A stretch of DNA of 64,000 nt, taken from Bisporella sp. PMI_857 (lineage: Eukaryota > Ascomycota > Leotiomycetes > Helotiales > Helotiaceae). The notes beneath the pieces are model-generated. The model had not been told where the DNA came from. It did no database searches and saw only the letters and a list, made by a program, of their open reading frames with translations. Of this stretch, positions 46,353 to 56,946 are shown piece after piece. Location: assembly GCA_021307315.1 (NCBI GenBank), contig JAJSPD010000045.1:62001-126000 (forward strand), given 5' to 3'. The position numbers were made by a program, and so were the translations under genes. How positions within the stretch are numbered: the stretch's first letter is position 1; each line of letters starts with the position of its first letter.

Positions 46353-49056
46353 TTATAATGCTCCAACGCTATCTGAACTTGAAGAACCTGAAGAACCCGA
46401 AGAATTGGATGAATCTTTCATAGCAAGTATTTCGTCGTACGTCTCAGGCATGAAATCTTCGATCCTTGTAAGCTTGTCGATGCTCGTCCCGGCAGCGCGG
46501 AATTCGTCTCTCCTCGCCTTGTTGCGAGCCCGGCGTATTTGCCGCACCTTTGCCTATGAGAATACAGCCGTCAGTTTACGTGTGTCATTGGACCTGAAAG
46601 AAGAACCCCGAGTTTTCTCCATCCTGGAACATGTAAAAGTATCGGACGTAGACTTACCATCTCGATGTCGACTTTTCTTTTTCGCTCTGGCATGTCGTAG
46701 TCCCAACGATCTGAGAGTTCCTTCGATCATTAGCTATCTATGCTCAGCGAGGATACGTAGACGAAATAAATACTATGCGATTGTTCTCCTCGTACCAATA
46801 GTGTGAGGTATGAAAATCATCTGCAGGCTGAGTAGAGATATCTCTGTACTCCTCATATTTAGCACTTCCATACTCCCCGGCTTCCACTACCTGAAGAATG
46901 TCATACACGTCCTCAACTTCGGGGATGACACCTGCAGACTGCGCTAATCTATGGGTATGAGCAGACTCCCGGCAGTACGGACACAGGAATCTATGTATTC
47001 CCTCTTCGTCCCTAAAAGTTATGCTCAGCAAGTGATTTATTTGTAGGGGTCTTTTTCAAGGAAGGATAGGATGGGGAATATACTTACCATGCCGTTCTTT
47101 GACAGACGTAGTGACAAAGATGCTCGCACCCATGAAGTTCAATTAGAAGTTCGTTAATGCCAAAGCGCTCACTACACCAGACGCATCCGTTGTCCCAGAA
47201 CTTCTTCACCTTTTCAGGCAGGGCGGTGGACGCAATGGGGTGGATGGGAAACAATCCAGCCCAGATGTTAGACGGCCGCGACGGGGATCTCGCTGAATAG
47301 TTTGTGTCTGCATTGTCTAATGTTTTCAGCCAATCCAAGTGACCATAAAATTGGTTGTTGATTGGTTCAAGAAGGTCCTTGGATATCGAATCGTCTGATG
47401 TGTTAAAGACGTAATACAGCACGTTCCATGGTCGCTTCTTGTTCCAATCATGAAGAAGCAGAAAATTCCGACGCCATTTTTGAATCTCCTGGACTCTTCG
47501 GAGGACTGCGAACAGGTACTCATGGGTTGCTATTGAAGGCGCGTGACGAAACAACCTTTCGTATTCTTCCGCGCTAACCCAACCCAGCAATGGCGCTGAA
47601 CCTGGTGCCGTCCATTCTGCATCCTCTATTGCAGTCGTCAACTTATGCCGTTCGTCAAATAGGACCACCCGTTTGTTGATCAATGTATCTTCGACATATT
47701 CTACTCTCATGGTGGTCTCGAAATCATGAGCCAGCCAACAGAGTTTGAAGAGAAGTTTCCACATCGGGCTTAACGAGTAAATATACTACCTCCATTAGCA
47801 AATCGGATGAATATTAGTGCAGAAAAATACCTGTCTATATCCCTCGACCACATAGTCATTGTCTCTTATGTTAGCCTGAAAGATCAGTCTTTGATTGGGA
47901 TCTGTCCGTATCCTGCTAAAGGCTGTGTCTTTTAATGGCTCTGTCGACGGTATTTCCCTGTCAACAAGTAGATGGCGCCCCAGGTTTCGCAAGGCATCCT
48001 CCACCTGCACCGCTATTGAGACCAATGGTTGAAACTTCTCAGATACAGTTCGAGACTCTTCTCCGCAAAGGTTGATTTCTTCTGCTCGGAACCCAAGGTT
48101 CAGAGGGATATGTCCCAGTATCTGTCGAAAGCCAAAGGGGTTATCGTCCCCCAAATTGAGCCCTCGAAAGTGCAAAGCCTCAATCCAGTTGCGGTGCATC
48201 ATCCAGGACATACGCAACGCCGGGTGCTCGAGGTTCGTTCCGTCAGCTATGGGATCTACATTTGTCTCAGGATTCCTCAAATCGAGAAACCGCATCATTG
48301 TGAAGATATATTGGAGGAGGTGGAAGGCTAGGTCAATCTCGTACCATGCTGCTCTGACACTCAAATCAGTATTAGTATCATCACAGATCCCATCACCTAA
48401 GGTATATATCGCTTGATAAAGAAGTCGCAATTCAACATATTCGGATTCTTTGACACGAGGCGATACATAAACATCCTGTTCAATTTGTATGAGCCAAATA
48501 CGTTAGATAGTGTCCGGGGTTGGCCTACTTTAAAATGTACGTCACCACCATTTCTGACCCATTCCTCGTTTGTGGATTCCCGCACCATAGCACTGTAGGC
48601 CTCAGAGCTGAGGGTTTCTTTAAGGTACGAGAGGAGTGTGTCTATGACCAGAGTTAGCAATATTCAAGAAAATAAACAGCAAGACTGACATTGATATGGA
48701 CTTGTGAGCTCAGTTTGACCCCCTAGAAGGGTTGATATCTCTGCTGGGAGAGTGTTTAAATAATTGATTTCATGTCGTCCGCGAAAAATGTCACTGACTC
48801 TGGCGCTCTTTCCCTGCAGAAAAGCATTGAGTACTACTTCATCAGGGGTTTCATGTAACAGCTTCGCATCTATTCGCCAATTTTCTGCGCGTATTTCTCG
48901 AATCCTTTTCTTTCGAGCATCTATCTGTTCCTGTAGGCCAACCGGATCATGGTATATCTGGTTATTATCGTCTAGATCATCATCTTCCATATCATAGTCG
49001 GCGTCAATATCATCATCATCTACATTAGTATCGCTCAGGTCCATGGCGTCCACCAT
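46353..49056 (-). CDS. Large protein of unknown family with C-terminal RING-H2 zinc finger
   Basis: Model complement(join(46353..46547,46658..46720,46774..47023,47088..47785,47831..48475,48529..48641,48690..49056)), 776 residues. The N-terminus is very acidic (DDDDIDADYDMEDDDLDDNN) and followed by a coiled-coil-like stretch. The middle is a helical region I do not recognise. A zinc site follows at the end of exon 4 and start of exon 5: CVWC, CEHLCHYVC and FLCPYC fit C-x2-C, C-x-H-x2-H-x2-C and C-x2-C, the RING-H2 pattern, with a long loop split by an intron. The tail is basic (VRQIRRARNKARRDEF), then poly-Ser/acidic. By the RING it is probably an E3 ubiquitin ligase. The intron at 48476..48528 has an alternative donor 12 bases upstream. 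Confidence 0.7.
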
Positions 49057-49689
49057 TTTAGTTATGCATGGTTTCGGTATGCATCAGATGTCCCAGGTTA
49101 TGATTAGACGTGTGCTACGATGGCAGCGAAGGAATGGATTGACGTGCATATTTAGGAACTACTAATATAGCCTCAGTCTACATGTCTTTGGTATCGAAGT
49201 GCATTCATACAAAGAAGGATGCCTTTCAACATGTGTAGCCCTCACAAAGGAGAGATATAATGTCAATGGAGCTTTTAGCCACTGCCGTCCGGAAAAAGCG
49301 CTAGCCGAAATAATCTTTTTTTGCTATATTTATTTGCTTGCGACTCTTTACAGTAGCGAGCGATTCTGGTTTCCTCTTTGTCTACTATTGAAGCTTTTAA
49401 CTTGCCGGGTTGCCAAGCCGTTTAGGTGAGCAATAGAATGGCTTTGACTAGCTATCCTTGTAATCTACTTTGTATTCGGTCGCTCGCCGATTTAAAAGTA
49501 GTGCAACTTCTTTTTTGTTAACGGCAAAAGGAAAAGTGATAAGTTCAATTAGTGATATTACCATTTGCTTCCTAAACTCCTTCACTTTAAAACTAGAGAT
49601 TCAACAACGCTACTTTGCGTAACAGTTAAGCGCAACTCATAATAAAGTAATAAAAAAGTTGATTTTAATAGAAGTCCAGGTAATAGTTT
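49057..49689. other. Gap between the RING-H2 and HET genes
   Basis: 633 AT-rich bases, no gene seen. It should contain the promoter of the minus-strand RING-H2 gene and the terminator side of the HET gene. Confidence 0.3.
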
Positions 49690-51757
49690 TCAAACGATGC
49701 AGATATCCTTTATCTCCCAGTTCTCTTCTGCCAGGCCATCAACAATTGGGACTTCAACTATGCCTACTCGCCGATACGTGTTTCCTGAATGGTCGTTGAT
49801 AGGAAGAAGTAGTAAAGCCAAAGCGGTGGCTACAGCATTTCTATTCCAGATCCATGAAGATATTTGAAACATCAGCGTCACATCAAGCAATTTCGCTTGT
49901 ATAAGATCCTCTTCGAAGATATCGAAATAGCAGACTAAAACATCCAAATTGTCAAGCCCCATGTCGCCCTCCCAGCGATGGCTTTTATAAGGAACCTTAT
50001 AAGAATTCAGGTAAGGTTTCGTTTTCCCTTGCCAGTCTCGTGCTAAGAGGGATCTTCCACGGAGCCAGATAGAGCCAGAACTTACGCAGCCGAAGGGATC
50101 TTCTTCCTTCATTACAATTTCGTGAGATATCAAGCTAGCTCGTCGTTCTTCGATTTCGGGATAGGAATGAAAAACTATATTCCAGTAAAGGTCATCCGTA
50201 GGGCTTAAGACTCCTGGCAGAGCTTCTAAGGCGGCCCAGCTCCAGGAAGGTGCAATATATGCTTCCGGTGCCTTTCCAGCACCTCTATTTGTCCACAAAA
50301 GTGCCTTGTGTATATCTTCTATCCAAATTCCAGCAGCGTATGTCTTCCCGGTCTGCTTCTGAATCTCCCTCGCAAGACCGGAGATAGCCGGTAATATATC
50401 CTTCTTAATTGTGAGATCCCGACTAAAGTAGTCGTTGACTAAGCTATACCATCGACTGTAGGGGTCGAAGAATTCTTGAAGGTCAGGGAATTGATCTCCC
50501 CCTATAAATGGTGTTAAGAAAAAACGTTTCATGCAATCTATATTGTCGTCCCATGAATCTGCTTGTGAATTATCGTCAGACTCACAATACTTGCGGGAAT
50601 GACACTCCCAGACGATCTGTTCTGAAGTATATAGTAGCGATCGTGGTGCTAGCACAAACTCCTGCAAAGTCCACGCCCTTCTTGCTACGTATGTATCTCT
50701 GTCTCGAAACGTCGGGCAACCGATTTCCGTTCGAACACCAATCTCCACATTAGACGCCAGTGTGATTTTACACACTTCAGGATCTACTCGACGATGGTTT
50801 AAAAATCCAACGTCATCTCCCGAGGCAGAATCAGCACTAATGGTAATTATCGCATGTTTGTAATATTCTCTCATGCGAACTGACTCAGCCACCCAGTCCT
50901 TGTGATCGTCCTGCAAAATACAAAGAGAATCGATCCAGAGATATCGATAACCTAATTGCCGCGTAGTAATAACTGCATCATAGAATGTCTGAGGCATGTC
51001 TTTAAGAGAGATTAAGCGTTGCCTAGCCATTAGATTGCCTGAGTCTGTTACAAAGTTCGATGTTGAACCCCAGCAATGACTTAAAGCCACCCATTCTCCT
51101 TTTTCACGCTTAGTTACCCTTAACCATGGTTCGTGAGATCCATTGGCTGGACCAACATCGATGATCCGAGTTGGCAAAGCCCGTTTCGTCACTTCCAGGC
51201 AGGACTTTCCATGTTTCCCTAGGCAAGTATCTCTCCATTTCCTTGCTAATTGAAAACACGTCTCATCATGCGCATACGGGGAAGTAGGTCGGCCGCTGAT
51301 TATACCAGAATCAGCAAGTTTACTCCCTGATAGGTTCATTAGTTACCGATACAATATTGGTGTTGACATGGTTATCAATAATTCGATCAAACGGACCTCG
51401 AGCCACGAATAATTCAACCCTAGCAGAAATGCGACCCGGTTTATCATATCGGCCATCTTCTTGCGCATCCACGAAAAAATCCACCTCTGAAACTCCATGC
51501 CAAATTTCGACCTCATCCCTGCGTTCCCAAGCGTAGCGAGGGATACAATAAAGGACTTTTGCTTTATTATAGCGATCGGGTTCGATTCTTCTTTGGTGAA
51601 TTTTAGCTTCAAATTGCTGTAGGATGCAGTCACACAATGGACAACAATCCTCTGTAGAACAACACGCTTCTAACTCATTGAAGCTTGAATGGTGCGGGAC
51701 AATGTCTGCATTAAGCAACCTGCCAATTTCAAGAGACTTACAACAATCGCAAGCCAT
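49690..51757 (-). CDS. HET-domain (heterokaryon incompatibility) protein with a frame break
   Basis: Two overlapping frames make one protein. Positions 51757 to 51320 carry a Cys-rich N-terminus (MACDCCKSLEIGRLL; CCPLCDCILQQFE). Positions 51339 to 49690 carry the HET domain: GEWVALSHCWGS, FYDAVITTRQLGYRYLWIDS then LCILQDDHKDW, MREYYKHAIITISADSASGD, and RAW with TLQEFVLAPRSLLYT. A long C-terminal part ends near PSWSWAALEAL and beyond. The usual text linking them (GSKLADSGIISGRPTSP) sits in the second frame, and no ordinary intron restores phase without deleting it; one frame-keeping splice from GTAAAC at 51323 exists but loses that conserved link. The gene may be frameshifted, or translation may start at 51339. 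HET proteins trigger cell death after fusion of unlike strains. Confidence 0.75.
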
Positions 51758-53338
51758 TGTAAAGCTATTATCAAGGTATAGGAGTCCGAATACAATATTA
51801 GAGTATAGATTATCTTGCTACGCAAGGTTTCAGAACAGGAATGGCGGCAGGCCCTTTCAGCCTTAAATCTTTGGCTAGTTAGTGTAACGTAAGTATTCTG
51901 CGCTAAACTATTTTTGGCTAGAGAGGCTTAGCTAAAAGCAAAGTTTATTTGTGCAGACTGCGGTGCGCGGGAAAGGAAAGCCGGTTTTGCAAACAGCTGT
52001 CGCTTTGTAGCGACTTTACTAACAACGCTGTAAGCTAGACTGTTTAATTAAAAGATACGGTTTGTTCAGGGTTCTTACAGAGTTTCTCTAACGCAGTTAT
52101 TAAGCTGGCGGTTGGAGTACTTAGCTAGGCTACCTGCCGAAGCACTTTTTGTATGTTAATTAAAATCAGGCTTAACGATATTAACGCAACAGTTTACTTT
52201 AGACAGGTGACATATAACTAGAATTGAACTAATTCTAGCCTGAAATACAGCTAGCCACAGTATAAATAGTCTTAGTGTCCCTTTAAAAATTTTGAACATT
52301 GTAAAATTGTTGGTTGTTCACTAATTTCGAACCTGGTTTTAACTTTCGATATTTTGCACCAAAAAAGCTGATTTGCAAAAAAAGGCAAAATCACTAGCGC
52401 CCAAATGCTAGCTGCTATTATTTGCGGAACTTTTAGGCTGTAATGTCGATGACAGTCTACAGGCGGCGGCGCTCTTTGCTCAAGGCGATGAACACTTACA
52501 ACTAGCTAGAATCAATTTAGTGTTGATTTACGCATTTTAGTAATAAAACATATCAGAGGCTTTAACAGTATACAAAGAGGAGGCCAGAATCGCTCTCCAC
52601 TGTAGTGTCTTGACATGCCAGGATTGAAATCTACCTCAGGTCTTGTCAGGAATTGGCTTACGTAATAGGCCAAGGAATTAGGAAATCTCTTACATGTCTA
52701 CAACGTAGATACAGATCATATAATACAAGCACACAACAACCCGTATTCTATCGACGTGATACCACTATTAAGATTATATTTCTGACAGGTCTTGAGATGT
52801 GAAGATAGTCACGTGATGCTTAATGTGTCTCCGGCGGCCTACTATACCAGCTTTTTACTAAAAGTATTCTGTGATTAGCGCGTTATGTATTCGTCTAGGT
52901 GTGTTCTGGAATTACTATTTTGAGTGGCTGTTGTTCATTTACCGTTAGAGTACATGGTTGGCACTGTAGAGAAGTTAAACTACAGCATTTCTGTACGTCT
53001 CCTGGTACAACGATGTAGAGTATCTCAAATCTAGAACGAGATCAACTCACGTCATAATATCGCTGAGTGATAATTTTATATAGTGACATAAAGGTAGTGT
53101 TGCCTGACCTTAAGTTGCCTATCTGGTGTCAACAAAATTGGCGACCGAACAAAGGGGCAGAGCCCCACCATTATTATAAAGCATGCAGCGTGCCAACAGT
53201 TGTCAAACATATAACAAGGCTGAGAGATGAAAAAGAAAATATAGCTACTGGGTACTTCTCTTCACAGAGATTTGATTATCCCACTTCATTGCAAACATTC
53301 CAAAAAGAGGGCTTGACACATACAAATACCACCGTCAC
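51758..53338. other. 1.6-kb AT-rich gap, no gene seen
   Basis: There is no supported frame on either strand. Base composition resembles the 36-38 kb stretch. Fragments such as 52440-52550 look faintly coding but are too short and broken to name. The last 300 bases should include the promoter of the small membrane protein gene at 53339. Confidence 0.3.
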
Positions 53339-53974
53339 ATGGCCTCACTTCTCAACAAACTCTTCCCATGTATTCCAGTTCACAAGGCTCACATTCCTGC
53401 CACCAACATCTCTGAAAAAGCGTGCCTTCTCGCCACCGACGTTAAGGGCGATGAAGCCAAAGCTACTGAAATCCTCAATATACTATTCAATGCCGAGAAG
53501 GAAGGCAAGGCTCTGAGGGACCGCATCGAGAAGGAAGTCAGCACGACTGGTTGGAAGGACTCCCTTGCGGTCGCAATTCTTACCAAGTTCGAGGAGATGT
53601 TAGATGAATGCAAACCAATGGCTCAAACGATGACCGATGCCTATCTCCGGGCAAAAGAGGGCGCCGAAATCTTTGTGAGCCAGCACCCGGTTTTGGCCGG
53701 TGTCTTACTTACGGTTATTGCCATTGGGGTCCTCTATATCTTGCTGCCGTGGGTCATTGAAGTGCTGGGATTCGCAGAGGCCGGTCCTGTAGAAGGTGCG
53801 TAATACTCGAATCCCTATGAAGTTGACTTTCAGAGATGTGGTTTGTGCTTGCTAACGTTGAGGCACATAACAGGTTCCTGGGCAGCACTTTGGCAATCGA
53901 GAATCGGAAATATTCCTGCAGGTTCATGGTTCTCATTCTTCCAGCGCCTTGGGATGAAGATTCATCGCCTTTAA
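53339..53974 (+). CDS. Small membrane protein with IFI6/IFI27 (ISG12)-like C-terminus
   Basis: Model join(53339..53795,53874..53974), 185 residues. After a soluble helical half (EAKATEILNILFNAEKEGKA...) comes one strong membrane helix, VLAGVLLTVIAIGVLYILLP. The motif VLGFAEAGPVEGSWAALWQS then RIGNIPAGSWFSFFQRLGM follows. The order 'LGF-xAGP-xGS-A...Q-xIGN-xAGS-F-xLQ-G' is that of the interferon-induced 6/27 family, known in animals for mitochondrial or ER membrane roles and found in many fungi with unknown function. The intron splits the motif and its CTAAC branch site is clear. The function in this organism is not known. Confidence 0.75.
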
Positions 53975-54804
53975 ACAAGGAGCGACATGTTTAGAAAGGC
54001 AATTGAGTATAGGCCGAAAGGAGGATGACAACTTAGGTCGTTGGCGAGAAATAAACTCTATAGCATTGCGTTTAAGGTTTTCGACAAATATCCGCTTGTA
54101 AGCAAATATTAATGGGATATAATAAGGAATTTCTTTAAAAGGAGTAGATATATTATCTGTGATATGATTCCGTATTCAAAGGATAGTCTTTCCGAGGTCT
54201 CGAGAGTAATTGTGCTAGGTGTCATTCAAGAACTCCCCAGATACCGTCAAGGTAGATAAATGATCGTTCCTAGATCCGCAGATCTTACAAGTAGATATGA
54301 AAACTGATCAGATGACACCTCGAGCAGTATTACTCCATAATACCTCTGGGATGAGGGAGCCTGCAAGTAGCCGTCTTCCCTTTATGATAGCAGGACTTGC
54401 CATAAGCAGCCAGCCGCCGACAAACGCGTAACCACGTTCGTAACACATCCTGGAAAGATATCTTTCCCCGTTTTCGCAAGATGGCAAGGCAGACGCAACG
54501 ATATATTATTCTGCTGCTCTTGTAAAGATATTCTGGATTTTCTGGAGGATAAGCATAGAAGACCATACCTTTCCTTATGTAAGAAGGGTCGTGACCAGGA
54601 GAGGAAATGACGCTAGTTCTTCGGTACGCCTTTTCCCTTCCTTCGCACATAAATCACCAGCTTCCTCCCACTTTATCCTCCACGACCTCTGCTCCTTCAT
54701 CACTCTAACCAACATAATCCTACTCCATCATCAGAGATCGTGTCTCCTCCAATTCAAGTTATATCCACCTCTAAGAAAGGTAGAGCATACAACAAGTCAC
54801 GGCC
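53975..54804. other. Gap upstream of the KH-domain gene
   Basis: 830 bases, no gene seen. The last 200 bases are CT-rich (TTCCTCCCACTTTATCCTCC and similar), typical of a fungal promoter and leader. Confidence 0.3.
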
Positions 54805-56470
54805 ATGGGTCGCATCAATATGTACACCGTACTGGAAGGAAAGGATGGCAATCCAGAGACTGCCTGGGAGTTTGATCAGATTGTAAGAACCGCGTCCCTC
54901 ACAATCAATCCTTCACAATCCCAACTCCCTAACGCCTCTATTTTACTTGAACGGGGTAACTGGCCAATCATATTGAAACCACAATCGTACCCCTCATCTG
55001 CGACCTACTAATTGTATATCTCAGGCAGCCAACGTCGGCAAGGTTTTCTTCAAAGCTGATGAGGATGCTACTGAAGCAGAGAAGAACAAAGTTATAGTTC
55101 TCGACTGGGTCCATCGAGTTCTTAAGCAGAACATGACCCGCACCATTCCTACTGACGCTAATGGTGATGAGCATACTGAAGTCCTCCACGCTACCGCATT
55201 CAAGGGCCTTCACATCCAGGTCTGTGTTGTCTACCTTGGCAAGAAGCGCGCCTATGCGACGGTCAAGATCGTAGGTAAGGAGGAGAATGGAGTTGTTCAC
55301 AACGATGCGGAGGGTGGTGAGATCGCCGACACCGATGGTAGTGCTGTCAAGTCGTCTGGCAAGAAGAATAAGCACACCAAGGGAGGTGTTCTGATCAAGG
55401 ATGAGGTGACCAAGACCGGCAAGAATCCCGAGGGTGCTGTCGCTGAAGACACAATTTCCAAGGAGGTACTTCCAGGTGTTGTTGGTGTCAAGGCTAGGAC
55501 TTATCTTGGTCGCCAATGGGTTCCTCGCTGGAGCCCAGTGGTTATCGCATTGAAGGACCGTGTGCAGTTTGACTACAAGAAGAATGGCCAAATGAAGTTT
55601 CATGAGGTCGATTGGGACTATGCCTCTGATGAAGAAGAGGAAGAAGTAAGTATCATTTTTCATGCCTGGAGTCTCTCCAAAAGCCTTCGCAACATGTTGA
55701 CAAATTTCGCAGGATACTTCTAACGGTGCGAGCGGCCAGTATCTTAATGGCTATATTCCCACTGGAGCCTCTGAAGAAGTTGACGATACCTTTGAAGTAT
55801 ACAGCGGTTGCTGTGGAAAGATCATCGGCCAAGGTGGTTCTGTCTTGAGAAACATCCAGGTCAGAATCTATTTTGTTTCCCCATCCAAATCCAAAAGCAT
55901 TTGTTGACACCAGTGAACAGGAGGCTACCAATACCAAGATAGACATGCCCAAGAAGAATGAGGATGGATCAAGACCAAAAGCTCGGGATCCTGCTACCAG
56001 TAAGTATTCCTTCTTGGGCTGTCAGGCTTTACCACAACTAGCTCTACAAGTCAAAATATTCTGACCTGAGTCTTTTAGTTGAACTCAAGGGTACACAAGA
56101 TAATATCGAGAAGGCCAAATTGAAGGTAAGCAAAAATTTAGAAGTAAATGGCGATATGCAAGTCCTCAGTTGCTAACTCTGCAATTTACAGATCCAAGCC
56201 ATCGTTGACGAATGGGTTGCTGCTCCTCGCCAGCCTCGCCGTGGCCATGCCACAGAGAATACTGCCCCACACATCGAAGACTTTTCCAACGGCCAAGCTG
56301 TTGGCACTACCAGTAGAGATGCATGGTGCAACGCTGGTAGCACCGCTTCCACGCCAGCTGATTGGGAGAACAGTGGCAGTGGCCAGACTGAGAGTTGGGC
56401 AGATCAAACCTCAGCCGAACAACCTAAAGAGGGTACATGGGATATCGCAGCTCAGCCCGGCTTGTGGTAA
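54805..56470 (+). CDS. KH-domain RNA-binding protein
   Basis: Model join(54805..54882,55025..55645,55713..55859,55921..55999,56079..56125,56192..56470), 416 residues. A conserved N-terminal region (MGRINMYTVLEGKDGNPETA; VIVLDWVHRVLKQNMTRTIP) is followed by a Lys-rich and acidic linker. A second region carries KARTYLGRQWVPRWSPVVIA. A single KH fold follows: YSGCCGKIIGQGGSVLRNIQ with the GxxG loop GQGG, then EATNTKIDMP and IELKGTQDNIEKAKLKIQAI. The tail is Trp-containing and low in complexity (TPADWENSGSGQTESWADQ). KH domains bind single-stranded RNA or DNA. The short exons split the KH domain three times. The exact role is unknown. Confidence 0.85.
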
Positions 56471-56946
56471 ACGATTTATATCGGCGAAGCTACGCTAGAT
56501 CTGTCTATTCATATGTGGTTGGTGATACTGCAGATGGCCTGGCATTGCATAATTCGCCCGTTAGCCGTGTGATCTTTTAATGAAGGAGTTGCCTATGGCG
56601 CTGATATTTGCGTCCCATGATAGTAGGAAATAGAGACTTTTCGTATCGCACTGTTCACGCCTTGACTCTTGACTCTGACCTTTTGCACTGCAAAATCTTT
56701 TTAAAACTGGCGGCAAACTATTGCCAGTGGCGAGTTGCCATTGATCAGTACTTCAGAGTATTCTTCAGAGTACTTCCAAGGTGCTATACATTTGGCTATC
56801 TTGGCTTAACGTGTTCGCCATTTATACGACAACCGAATTCCAGACATGATATCAAGATTTTTGCATGTACAAGACAGAACTGCACGAGTACAACATACAG
56901 GGTATCCATTGAATATACTCCTACCCCGTTTGGCATACAAATTTGA
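56471..56946. other. Convergent gap between the KH and POL5 genes
   Basis: 476 bases made of two 3' untranslated regions. I see no gene. Confidence 0.3.

Noticed and set aside
54330..54650. Minus-strand open frame of 106 codons upstream of the KH gene
   Set aside because: It has no domain, no splice context and no coding-like composition; it lies in the promoter and leader of the plus-strand gene.
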